Source of the DNA: Microcaldota archaeon | GTDB taxonomy: Archaea > Micrarchaeota > Micrarchaeia > Norongarragalinales > Norongarragalinaceae | Reading direction: 5' to 3' | Length of the DNA stretch: 14,756 nt | NCBI GenBank assembly: GCA_018304285.1 | Contig: JAGVWL010000034.1 | Span: 1 to 14,756, forward strand | Part shown: positions 1-6,403 of the stretch, in pieces | Position numbering within the stretch: the stretch's first letter is position 1 | How the letters are laid out: every line of letters starts with the position of its first letter | Notes under the pieces: model-generated | Database searches by the model: none | What the model was told of the DNA's origin: nothing | Seen by the model: only the letters and a program-made list of their open reading frames with translations | Position numbers and translations under genes: made by a program

Positions 1-1262
1 TTGATTTTTCCTAGCGCATTTGCAGCTTCCAAGACTGCCGGCACGTTTTCTATTGGCGTAGCCCGAATCAAGTTCGTTATAACGTTGGTGCTTATCCCGT
101 GCTCTGTTTGCAAGCTAATGATTTTCTTAAACGCTTCCAAGTGCCGTTCAACACTTTTTTTAGCCATTTCTTCTGCCCCACGCGCTAGTTCATCATCCAG
201 CGGATTGCGAACCCGAGCAAACCATTCCGAAAATTTTTCGTCCAGCCTCTTCAGCAAGCTTTTATTGTGGTTAAGGTGTGACTCCACCGGTTCGTATGTA
301 CGGCGACTAGCCGTTCTCTCTAACTCTTCGCAGTTCTTTTTTTGTTCTTCAATAAGTTCTTCCCGAAGCCGAATGGCGTGTTTAAAGAGGAACGCTTTTC
401 CGAGAGGCCATCTTTCAAACCTCTGTTTTTCTCTTACGTATTCCTTCAGGGTTGCATAACGTTCTTCTAAATCTTTTTGATATTCTTCCATCCGCGAAAT
501 TAGCTGCTTCCTGTCTTCCGACGTCGGCCACCAATTAAAGCCACGCCTTAAGCCGAGCGCCTCGTGATAGTTGCCGCTCGCATCAGGGTGGCTCATATTT
601 TCGAACACTTCTTCAGGTTTCCAGCCAAGTGTTATGCTTTTGTACCACGCAGCCAGTTCTTCGGTAGAGGTTGGCTTGCCTGTCGAATGCGACCAAGCGT
701 GTTCGGTTTCGTGTCCAGTTACTTGTTTTTCTCTCCTGCTGGTTCCCAGTGACAGGCTGTTTTCTATGTCTTCCAAAGACAATTCTTGCTTTTCCAGCAA
801 CTCTTTGACTTTCGGCGAAAATTTGTGTTTGGCGAATGCTGCTTTTGGGCTGACGCCTTCGAGTCCTTTCTGCGGTTCTGGAAACATTATGCCCCAGTCC
901 GCCGATGGATTGTCTAATACGAAGTGAATTCCGTAAGGCTTCCAAACTACCTTTTTGATTTTGATTTCTTCTTCGAATCCTTTTCTGACTTCTTCGCCTA
1001 GAATTTCTTCGGGATTATCGGCAAACCCGTTCTTTAAGCTCATAACTGCCTTCCGCGTTCGGTCGAGTTTTAGGCAGATTTCAATTAATTTTCTAGCTTG
1101 GTTTTTGCTTGGCGCCATGCCTTCGGCAGCAAGACGCTCAAGTAATTTACTTAGCGTGCTGCTTGTAGAATAAGTAGGCTTGAATCCGTGCCTTTCTATT
1201 TCAGTCCTTACGAAATCGTCTGCATTTGCCTCTCTCCAAAGTTTGATTGGTTTGCCTGGCAT
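1..1262 (-). CDS. Uncharacterised protein with an HEXXH motif (partial, C-terminus off the left edge)
   Basis: The minus strand stays open from an ATG at 1262 to the window edge, about 420 codons, with no stop. I do not recognise the family. Residues 1-75 are helical and basic. Residues 184-188 read HETEH (bases 699-713) inside the context TGHETEHAWSHSTG, which fits the HEXXH zinc site of gluzincin or metzincin-like metallopeptidases, but no third ligand can be assigned with confidence. Residues about 250-350 are rich in E, K and R and probably form coiled coil. A GGA-containing ribosome binding site lies just upstream (CAGGAATTAAG, then ATG). The gene follows DUF424 by 18 bp and may end the same operon. 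Its base composition looks more AT-rich than that of polB, so acquisition by transfer is possible. The reading frame is clear; peptidase function is inferred from the motif alone. Confidence 0.75.
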   Translation of the reverse strand, partial: MPGKPIKLWREANADDFVRTEIERHGFKPTYSTSSTLSKLLERLAAEGMAPSKNQARKLIEICLKLDRTRKAVMSLKNGFADNPEEILGEEVRKGFEEEIKIKKVVWKPYGIHFVLDNPSADWGIMFPEPQKGLEGVSPKAAFAKHKFSPKVKELLEKQELSLEDIENSLSLGTSRREKQVTGHETEHAWSHSTGKPTSTEELAAWYKSITLGWKPEEVFENMSHPDASGNYHEALGLRRGFNWWPTSEDRKQLISRMEEYQKDLEERYATLKEYVREKQRFERWPLGKAFLFKHAIRLREELIEEQKKNCEELERTASRRTYEPVESHLNHNKSLLKRLDEKFSEWFARVRNPLDDELARGAEEMAKKSVERHLEAFKKIISLQTEHGISTNVITNLIRATPIENVPAVLEAANALGKI

Positions 1263-1280
1263 CTTAATTCCTGTTTTCCG

Positions 1281-1601
1281 TCAAACCCTGTAGAACTGAA
1301 GGTGGGGGATTCCCTTGATTTTTTTTACGCTCGCTTTCTTTACTCCGAACGCCTTTTGGACCGCGCCTACGGATTTTTCCCCGACGATGTTCACGTTCTC
1401 GGCGTTGCGCAAAAGCTCTATCGCCTCGATTTCGCTTATAGCCCTGCCTTCGTAGAACGAGCGGTATGCCTTCAAGTCGAGAACCCTCTCGCCTTCGCTG
1501 AACGTTTTCCCTAAGAGTTCGGTGTCGCATAACGCAACAATGCTCCGCTGGAATCCCGAAACGATTCTAGTATGCACTTTCGCGGTTATGCCTTTTCCCA
1601 A
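1281..1601 (-). CDS. DUF424 family protein
   Basis: This small protein of 106 aa matches the archaeal DUF424 family as I know it: an N-terminal strand (KVHTRIV), then ALCDTELLGKTFSEGE and a short alpha/beta domain with ENVNIVGEKSVGAVQKAF. The family is widespread in archaea, and its biochemical role is not established. The only in-frame start in the usual place is TTG at 1601; the next upstream in-frame codons lead to the neighbouring gene's stop. A GTGA element about 8 nt before the TTG could act as the ribosome binding site. A GTG eight codons later is an alternative start. The gene begins 6 nt after the stop of the coiled-coil gene, so the two are probably co-transcribed and may be translationally coupled. 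Confidence 0.82.
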   Translation of the reverse strand: MGKGITAKVHTRIVSGFQRSIVALCDTELLGKTFSEGERVLDLKAYRSFYEGRAISEIEAIELLRNAENVNIVGEKSVGAVQKAFGVKKASVKKIKGIPHLQFYRV

Positions 1602-1607
1602 AAAGCA

Positions 1608-1967
1608 TCACTTCTTTCCGTATTTCTTGAAATAGTCGTCCAAAAGCTCTTTCACTTGGTCGATGGTCGCGAATTCCAGTGGGTTTATCGCGTCGAGCAA
1701 AGCCCGCAATTCCTTGATTTCCTGTTTCGTGGCGAACTTGCCTTCGTCCGCCTGCGTTCTGCTTGCGCTTGCTCCCGCGCTTCCCTCCCGCGTCGTTTTC
1801 TCCAGCTTTTCGTTGAGGGTGATGAGCGTCCTTCCCATTATCTCCTCGTTTTTCTCCATGTTCTTGAGCTTTTGCGCCATGAGGTTTATTTTCGAGTCCA
1901 GGGTCTGGAACTCGGAATTAAGAGCTTCGATAGAATCTTGCGGCCGCATTGGCCGTTGCGTTGGCAT
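1608..1967 (-). CDS. Small coiled-coil protein of unknown function
   Basis: The protein has 119 aa. I start it at ATG 1967, not further upstream, because a good GGTGG ribosome binding site ends 10 nt before this ATG and the upstream extension is low-quality and runs antisense into polB. Residues 10-60 are a heptad-like helix (IEALNSEFQTLDSKINLMAQ). Residues 61-76 are a flexible S/A/G-rich linker. Residues 80-119 form a second helical part ending INPLEFATIDQVKELLDDYF. The NPLEFxTxDQVxEL ending recalls small helical proteins seen beside archaeal motility or chromosome-structure genes, but I cannot assign a function. It is the first gene of the minus-strand cluster with DUF424 and is divergent from polB. 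Confidence 0.78.
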   Translation of the reverse strand: MPTQRPMRPQDSIEALNSEFQTLDSKINLMAQKLKNMEKNEEIMGRTLITLNEKLEKTTREGSAGASASRTQADEGKFATKQEIKELRALLDAINPLEFATIDQVKELLDDYFKKYGKK

Positions 1968-2010
1968 GTGTTTTTTTCCACCTTTTTTATTGTTTAAAGC
2001 GATTTTTCCT

Positions 2011-2019
2011 ATTAAATAC
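2011..2019 (-). promoter_or_regulatory. Candidate box A for the minus-strand coiled-coil/DUF424 cluster
   Basis: On the minus strand this reads GTATTTAAT, close to an archaeal TATA element. A start about 26 nt downstream, near 1989, gives a short leader that contains the GGTGG ribosome binding site at 1977-1981. A second candidate, CTTTAAAC at 1992-1999, would start transcription too close to the ATG to include that site. Confidence 0.4.
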
Positions 2020-2048
2020 CCTTTGTTGCCCCATTCAAAAAGAAATAA

Positions 2049-2064
2049 AACGCCCGCGGGCGTT
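2049..2064. promoter_or_regulatory. Perfect 16-bp palindrome next to the polB box A (candidate operator)
   Basis: AACGCCCGCGGGCGTT is a perfect inverted repeat with no spacer. Its right end overlaps the first bases of the TATA-like TTAAATAC (2063-2070) that precedes polB. A site overlapping the BRE/TATA region is where archaeal repressors commonly bind, so an operator is possible. No regulator gene is identifiable here. The GC-rich block stands out against the AT-rich intergenic region. Confidence 0.35.
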
Positions 2065-2070
2065 AAATAC
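2063..2070 (+). promoter_or_regulatory. Candidate box A (TATA) of polB
   Basis: TTAAATAC is centred about 35 nt before the TTG start. A transcription start 25-27 nt downstream would leave a leader of only about 9 nt, which just includes the GGTGGG ribosome binding site at 2089-2094. Confidence 0.45.
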
Positions 2071-2100
2071 TTTGATTTAGCGAAATTAGGTGGGTTTGCT

Positions 2101-4560
2101 TTGAAAAACAAGGACCGGAACGGCACTCTAAAGGCGTTTTTGCTCGACGCCGAGCATGTGCTCGTGCAGGGCGAGAGCGCCATCCGCCTCATGCTCAAGC
2201 TTGAAAGCGGAACGACAATCCGCATGTACGATTCTTTCGAGCCTTACTTTCTCGTGCAGCCGCAAGCCCCGGACGAAAAGTCTTTGCAGGAATGCAAGAA
2301 AAGCCTGGAAGGAATGCGGGCTTTCGGAAAGGCTGGCGAAGTGAAGACAAAGCGCGTGGAGGAAACGACGCTTTCCTTCCGAAACAAGAAAATGCCTTTT
2401 TTGAAAGTATTCGCCTTCCTCGCGTCGGACGTCCCTTTGCTGCGCCACGCAGCCGAAAAGCACGGCGTGCCGTTCGAATTCGACATTCCCTATACCCGGC
2501 GCTATTTGCTGGACAAGCGCCTGCGTCCCAACGCCTTGCACGAGATAGAGCACGAGGGGCTGAGGGTCAAAAGCATCAAGGCGCTCGACTCGCAAGGCGA
2601 AACGCCCAAGTTCCGCATGCTTTCGCTGGACATAGAAACTTACAATCCGGACGCCATGCCCAACGCCGAGAAAGACCCGGTTTTGATGATAGGGTACGAC
2701 GGCGAGGCGAAAGGCGTGTACTCGTACAAGAAAAAGTTTTCCAACGATTTCACGAAAACCTTCGCTTCGGAAAAGGAAATGCTCGAAGGCTTTTGCGCAC
2801 TGTTGCGGGAAAAGAAAATCGATTTGCTGTGCACTTACAACGGCGACCAATTCGATTTGCCGTATTTGCAGAAGCGCGCCAAGCGCATCGGCGCGGACTT
2901 GCGTTTGGGCAGGGACAAGGGCGAAGTCAAGACAAAACGATTGGGCTTGCGCGAGGTTTCGAAGGTTTCCGGGCGAATCCATTACGACGTTTTTCCCGTT
3001 GCTTCTTTCCTCAACTTCATCGGCACAATCAAGGTCGAAAGGCTGACGCTGGAAGAAGTTTACTTTACTGTTTTGGGAGGAAAAAAGCTGGGAGTGAAAA
3101 AGCAGGACATCCACAAGATTTGGGACACGGGCTCGCAGAAGGAATTGGATTTCCTTGCCGAGTACTGCCTTACGGATGCGATAGCGTGCATCGACCTCAC
3201 GAAAAACTTTCTTCATTTGCATTTGGAGCTGGGAAAGCTCGTGCAAATGCCTTTGGTGGAAGTCTCGCGCGCGACCGCCTCGCAGCTCGTAGAAACTTAT
3301 TTACTTTCAAAAGCGTTCGTGCGCGGGGAATTGGCTCCGAACAAGCCTTCTTCCGCAGACATTTACTCGCGCCAGTCGCCGGTCGAAGGCGCGTTCGTGA
3401 AAACGCCCGACGCCGGGCTATACGAGAACATTGCGGTGCTCGACTTCCGCTCGCTGTACCCTTCCATCATAATTTCGCATAACATCGACGTTACCACGTT
3501 CGATTGCGACTGCTGCACCAAGGCAGAGGCTTTCATTTCACCGCAAGGGCACAAGTTTTGCAAAAAGCGCAAGGGAATAATCCCCGAAATGCTCGAGGAG
3601 ATTCTTGCGGAACGGGCGAAGATAAAGAAGGAAATGAAGAAATTCGATTCTTCCTCCAGCGAGTACAAGGCTTTGGATGCGAGGCAGTGGGGGTTGAAAA
3701 TCCTTGCGAACAGCACTTACGGCTATCTTTTGTACGCGCGCTCGCGGTGGTATTCGCGCGAGGGCGGAGAGGCGACCACGGCTTGGGGGAGGCATTACGT
3801 GCAGGACGTGCTGAAAAAGGCGGAGGAATTCGGCTTGAAGCCGCTTTATTCTGACACCGACAGTACGTTCTTGCTTTACGAAAGCAAGGAAAAGGTTTTG
3901 GAGTTCCAGAAGCAAATCAACGCTTCGCTTCCCGAGGCGATGCAATTGGAGCTGGAAGGGTTTTACCCGCGGGGGATTTTCGTTTCAAAGAAAGCGAAGG
4001 GCGAGGAAAAGGGCGCGAAGAAGAAATACGCTTTGATAGGCGAGGACGGCAAAATCAAGATCCGGGGCTTCGAACTAGTGCGGAGGGACTGGAGCAAGAT
4101 TGCGAGGGAAACGCAGCGCAAGGTTTTGGAAATAATGCTTCGCGAGGGCAGCGTGGAAAAGGCCGTCACGCTCGTCAAGAAAGTCGTCGAAGACTTGAAG
4201 GAAGGGCGCGTGCCTATCGAGGAATGCGTGATTTACACGCAATTGCGCAAAAGCGCTTCCTCCTATGAAATTCAGTCGCCGGAGTTGGGCGCGGTGCAGC
4301 ACGCGCGAAAGCAGGGGGTGCGCGTTCCGGAAAACGCAATCATCGGTTTCGTGATTACAAAGGAAGGAAAGGAATCGTCGAAAAGCAAGCAGAAAGTGTA
4401 TCTGCAGTCGAGGCTTATCGAACTCGCGAAGGATTACGACCCGGATTATTACGTGAACCACCAGGTTTTGCCTGCGGTGCTGCGCATTCTCGGGTCCCTG
4501 GGTTTCGACGAGGATTCGCTGAAAAACAAGGGAAAGCAAACAGGGTTGGAAAGCTGGTAG
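2101..4560 (+). CDS. polB: Family B DNA polymerase with 3'-5' exonuclease
   Basis: This is a replicative DNA-directed DNA polymerase of 819 aa, slightly longer than the usual 775-800 aa of euryarchaeal enzymes. Exonuclease motifs are complete: LSLDIET (D177, E179), YNGDQFD, and YCLTDAIACID. Polymerase motifs are complete: DFRSLYPSII (D448), KILANSTYGY (K533), and YSDTDS (D585, D587). The N-terminal domain keeps features of the deaminated-base pocket known from Pyrococcus PolB: the EPYFLV strand, DVP, and DIPYTRRYLLD. The protein ends QTGLESW, where Pyrococcus has a PCNA-binding box (QVGLTSWL), so a short PIP-like tail is likely. Of the two Pyrococcus disulfides, the Cys pair around GHKFCK remains; the RWYC-x2-C pair is replaced (RWYSREGG). 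I choose TTG 2101 because GGTGGG ends 6 nt upstream; the longer open frame from 1663 is antisense to the coiled-coil gene. Confidence 0.97.
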   Translation: MKNKDRNGTLKAFLLDAEHVLVQGESAIRLMLKLESGTTIRMYDSFEPYFLVQPQAPDEKSLQECKKSLEGMRAFGKAGEVKTKRVEETTLSFRNKKMPFLKVFAFLASDVPLLRHAAEKHGVPFEFDIPYTRRYLLDKRLRPNALHEIEHEGLRVKSIKALDSQGETPKFRMLSLDIETYNPDAMPNAEKDPVLMIGYDGEAKGVYSYKKKFSNDFTKTFASEKEMLEGFCALLREKKIDLLCTYNGDQFDLPYLQKRAKRIGADLRLGRDKGEVKTKRLGLREVSKVSGRIHYDVFPVASFLNFIGTIKVERLTLEEVYFTVLGGKKLGVKKQDIHKIWDTGSQKELDFLAEYCLTDAIACIDLTKNFLHLHLELGKLVQMPLVEVSRATASQLVETYLLSKAFVRGELAPNKPSSADIYSRQSPVEGAFVKTPDAGLYENIAVLDFRSLYPSIIISHNIDVTTFDCDCCTKAEAFISPQGHKFCKKRKGIIPEMLEEILAERAKIKKEMKKFDSSSSEYKALDARQWGLKILANSTYGYLLYARSRWYSREGGEATTAWGRHYVQDVLKKAEEFGLKPLYSDTDSTFLLYESKEKVLEFQKQINASLPEAMQLELEGFYPRGIFVSKKAKGEEKGAKKKYALIGEDGKIKIRGFELVRRDWSKIARETQRKVLEIMLREGSVEKAVTLVKKVVEDLKEGRVPIEECVIYTQLRKSASSYEIQSPELGAVQHARKQGVRVPENAIIGFVITKEGKESSKSKQKVYLQSRLIELAKDYDPDYYVNHQVLPAVLRILGSLGFDEDSLKNKGKQTGLESW

Positions 4561-4597
4561 GCGTTGTTGCACGGGCCGGGGCGAAAGGAAATAGCGC

Positions 4598-4605
4598 TTA
4601 AATAC
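4598..4605 (+). promoter_or_regulatory. Candidate box A for the paired-Cys membrane protein
   Basis: TTAAATAC lies about 47 nt before the ATG at 4648. A start near 4628 gives a leader of about 20 nt containing AGGAGTG (4633-4639), a good ribosome binding site. A T6 run at 4619-4624 just upstream may also end polB transcription. Confidence 0.5.
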
Positions 4606-4647
4606 TCGGCAAGCGTTGTTTTTTCAAAGCATAGGAGTGCGTTTTTG

Positions 4648-5031
4648 ATGGCGGCAGCGAAGAAAACGAAGAACAAGCCTTTTGTGGTCAACAGGACCCT
4701 TCTCTTGACTGTTGCACTCGCGTTCCTCGCATTGTCGCTCGTTTTTCTTTCGTGGGTATTGCAGCTTACGCCTGCGGGCACGCTGCCGGAAGCGGAATCG
4801 GCTGTCCCGCCCGTAGGCAGGGTTTCGGCCGAAATCTTGCCCACTCCAACGCCTGCCTACACTCCGCAGGCTTTGGAATACTGCACTTCCCTTCCTTCCG
4901 AACTCAGGCAAGATTGCTTGGCCAAAGCGCAAAACGCGAATGCCGAAATCCCTTCCTCGCCTGCCGACGAGTGCGCGCAATTGCCTTCCGAACTGCAGCA
5001 GGAGTGCTTGGCGCAGGCGCAAAAGCCTTGA
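4648..5031 (+). CDS. Single-pass membrane protein with two paired-cysteine repeats
   Basis: This protein of 127 aa is unrecognised. A basic N-terminus (AAKKTKNK) is followed by a membrane helix at about residues 17-39, then a Pro/Thr-rich linker (residues 41-75). It ends with two tandem repeats: residues 79-95 and 109-125 share C-x-x-LPSEL-x-Q-x-C-LA-x-AQ. The cysteine pairs (C79/C90 and C109/C120) are each separated by exactly ten residues, as expected for small disulfide-clamped helices outside the cell. I start at ATG 4648, which has AGGAGTG 8 nt upstream; an open frame from 4564 would overlap the promoter. The membrane segment (LALSLVFLSWVL) closely resembles that of the next gene, so the two are probably paralogs. 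Topology is inferred: short cytoplasmic end, long outside tail. Confidence 0.75.
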   Translation: MAAAKKTKNKPFVVNRTLLLTVALAFLALSLVFLSWVLQLTPAGTLPEAESAVPPVGRVSAEILPTPTPAYTPQALEYCTSLPSELRQDCLAKAQNANAEIPSSPADECAQLPSELQQECLAQAQKP

Positions 5032-5076
5032 GCTTGCGGTTTTTCTTCCGGATCCGGGCGATTTTGCAACAGTATG

Positions 5077-5086
5077 CTTTTAAAAA
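5077..5086 (+). promoter_or_regulatory. Candidate box A for the S/T/P-rich membrane protein
   Basis: CTTTTAAAAA is centred near 5082. A start near 5107 leaves a leader of about 14 nt that holds the GGTGGT ribosome binding site (5109-5114), 6 nt before the ATG at 5121. Confidence 0.4.
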
Positions 5087-5120
5087 GCGGTTTTGAATTT
5101 CTTATTGTGGTGGTTTTCAA

Positions 5121-5381
5121 ATGGAATTCGTGTTGAGCAACAAGCTTGTTTTGTACGTTGCAGCCGGCGCTTTGGTTTTGTCGCTTGTTTTCTTGGGTTG
5201 GGTGTTGACTTTGCCTTACTCTCCGCTGGCTCCGGTCAACAACCAGCCTCCGGCAACCGGAATAGTCGCGGCGCAAGTCGTGGCGTCCACCCCGTCGCCC
5301 TCGCCGACAATTGAAGCGACTCCTGAAAGCACTCCGTCGCCTTCTCCGTCAGCGGAAGCGAGCGCTTCGCCGTCGCAGTAA
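5121..5381 (+). CDS. Small single-pass membrane protein with S/T/P-rich tail
   Basis: The protein has 86 aa. Residues 9-31 form a membrane helix (YVAAGALVLSLVFLGWVLTL) almost superimposable on that of the upstream gene. The rest, from residue 35, is low-complexity: Pro, Ser, Thr and Ala with few charges (TPSPSPTIEATPESTPSPSP). Such tails are often O-glycosylated spacers on archaeal surface proteins, but no modification can be read from sequence. It lacks the paired-Cys repeats of its neighbour, so the two may be a duplication with diverged tails. Start ATG 5121 is supported by GGTGGT six nt upstream. It lies 89 bp after the paired-Cys gene, with its own candidate promoter. Function unknown. 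Confidence 0.72.
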   Translation: MEFVLSNKLVLYVAAGALVLSLVFLGWVLTLPYSPLAPVNNQPPATGIVAAQVVASTPSPSPTIEATPESTPSPSPSAEASASPSQ

Positions 5382-5466
5382 GCGCATTTTTATTTCCTTA
5401 GCTGCAAAAGATTTGTTTCCCTAAAGCGCTGCGGGCGTTTGCCGCGCAGGGCATATGGTGTAAAAA

Positions 5467-6351
5467 ATGGTTTCTGAAGAAGAGCTTAAGAATTACTTGC
5501 AGGCTGCGCGCATTCACACCGCTGCAGAGGAAGTGGCGCTTGGCGTGGTGAAGGAAGGCGCGGGCGTTTTAAGCGCAGCGGACGCGATTGAAAAAGAGAT
5601 TGTTGAAGCGGGAGGAAAAACCGCTTTTCCGGTCAACATTTCTTTCGACAGCGAAGCCGCCCACAACACTCCCGTGGCGAACGACCAGCGTGTTTTCGCG
5701 AAGGAAGTGGTAAAGGTTGATATAGGCGTGCACGTGGAAGGGTGCATAATCGACGCTGGATTCACGATTGACTTGAGCGGCGAGAACGGAAAGCTCGTGG
5801 AGGCTACCGAACAGGCGTTGAAAGACGCGTTGAGCGTAATGCGCGCAGGCGTCAAAGCGAGAGACGTGGGCGCGGTAATCGAGAAAACCATCCGCTCGAA
5901 GGGATTCAAGCCCGTCGAGAATTTGACGGGACATTTGCTCGAGCCGTACAATTTGCATGCGGGAATCGAAGTGCCGAACGTGGCGAAGGGCGGGGAGCAC
6001 GTTTTTGAGGAAGGCGAGGTTTTTGCAGTCGAGCCTTTCGCTTCAACCGGCGCGGGTTTCGTGGCTGACGGTCCTGCGCCTGCGGAAATCTTTTCGATAA
6101 TCGCCTTGAAGAACGTGCGGATGCAGCGCAGCCGCGAGTTTTTGCACGAGGTTTTCGAGGAACGCCAGCTTTTGCCTTTCGCGAAAAGGTGGTTTGCCGG
6201 CGAAAAGATGATTGACTTTACGCTGCGCGATTTGGCGAGGCAAGGCGTTTTGCACGACTATCCTATTCTCATCGACGAGTCGAAAGGGCTCGTATCGCAA
6301 TCGGAATCCACCGTAATCATCGAAAAGGATTCGGTGAAAGTGCTCGTTTGA
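5467..6351 (+). CDS. map: Methionine aminopeptidase, type 2
   Basis: This cytoplasmic metallopeptidase of 294 aa removes the initiator methionine from new proteins. All known active-site residues of the archaeal/eukaryotic type 2 family are visible: H66 (AAHNTP), metal ligands D85 (VDIG) and D96 (IIDAGFT), H156 (GHLLEPY), H164, E189 (AVEPFAS) and E280 (SQSEST). The insertion between about residues 190 and 270, with a helical segment, is typical of type 2 and absent from bacterial type 1 enzymes. Length matches archaeal homologs (about 295 aa). Start ATG 5467 has GGTG 6 nt upstream. The leader contains a possible hairpin at 5430-5448 with one bulge; I give it no function. Confidence 0.97.
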   Translation: MVSEEELKNYLQAARIHTAAEEVALGVVKEGAGVLSAADAIEKEIVEAGGKTAFPVNISFDSEAAHNTPVANDQRVFAKEVVKVDIGVHVEGCIIDAGFTIDLSGENGKLVEATEQALKDALSVMRAGVKARDVGAVIEKTIRSKGFKPVENLTGHLLEPYNLHAGIEVPNVAKGGEHVFEEGEVFAVEPFASTGAGFVADGPAPAEIFSIIALKNVRMQRSREFLHEVFEERQLLPFAKRWFAGEKMIDFTLRDLARQGVLHDYPILIDESKGLVSQSESTVIIEKDSVKVLV

Positions 6352-6369
6352 GCGCAAAAACCTTTGTTC

Positions 6370-6381
6370 AATAATTATTAA
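6370..6381 (+). promoter_or_regulatory. Candidate box A for the basic coiled-coil gene (leaderless)
   Basis: An AT-rich element (AATAATTATTAA) is centred about 27 nt before the ATG at 6404, and no ribosome binding site precedes that ATG. This fits a leaderless transcript starting at or next to the start codon. Confidence 0.4.
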
Positions 6382-6403
6382 CCGTTTGCGCCTATTGTAA
6401 AAC

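Noticed and set aside
1..1173. Several plus-strand open frames in the first 1.2 kb
   Set aside because: They mirror the continuous minus-strand frame, have S/F/L-rich composition typical of antisense translation, and lack family features.
1663..2100. N-terminal extension of the polB reading frame
   Set aside because: The stretch is antisense to the coiled-coil gene and its own promoter region, is not polymerase-like, and TTG 2101 has a GGTGGG site.
1968..2225. Longer start for the minus-strand coiled-coil protein
   Set aside because: The extra 86 residues overlap polB coding sequence in antisense and the promoter region; ATG 1967 has a GGTGG site.
2128..3482. Long open frames overlapping polB (372 aa minus, 396 aa plus)
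   Set aside because: They are shadows of polB in other frames; R/H/Q/F-rich, with no recognisable motifs.
5430..5448. Hairpin in the leader of methionine aminopeptidase
   Set aside because: Only about 7 bp with a bulge, GC-rich by context; no riboswitch features, so not called as an element.
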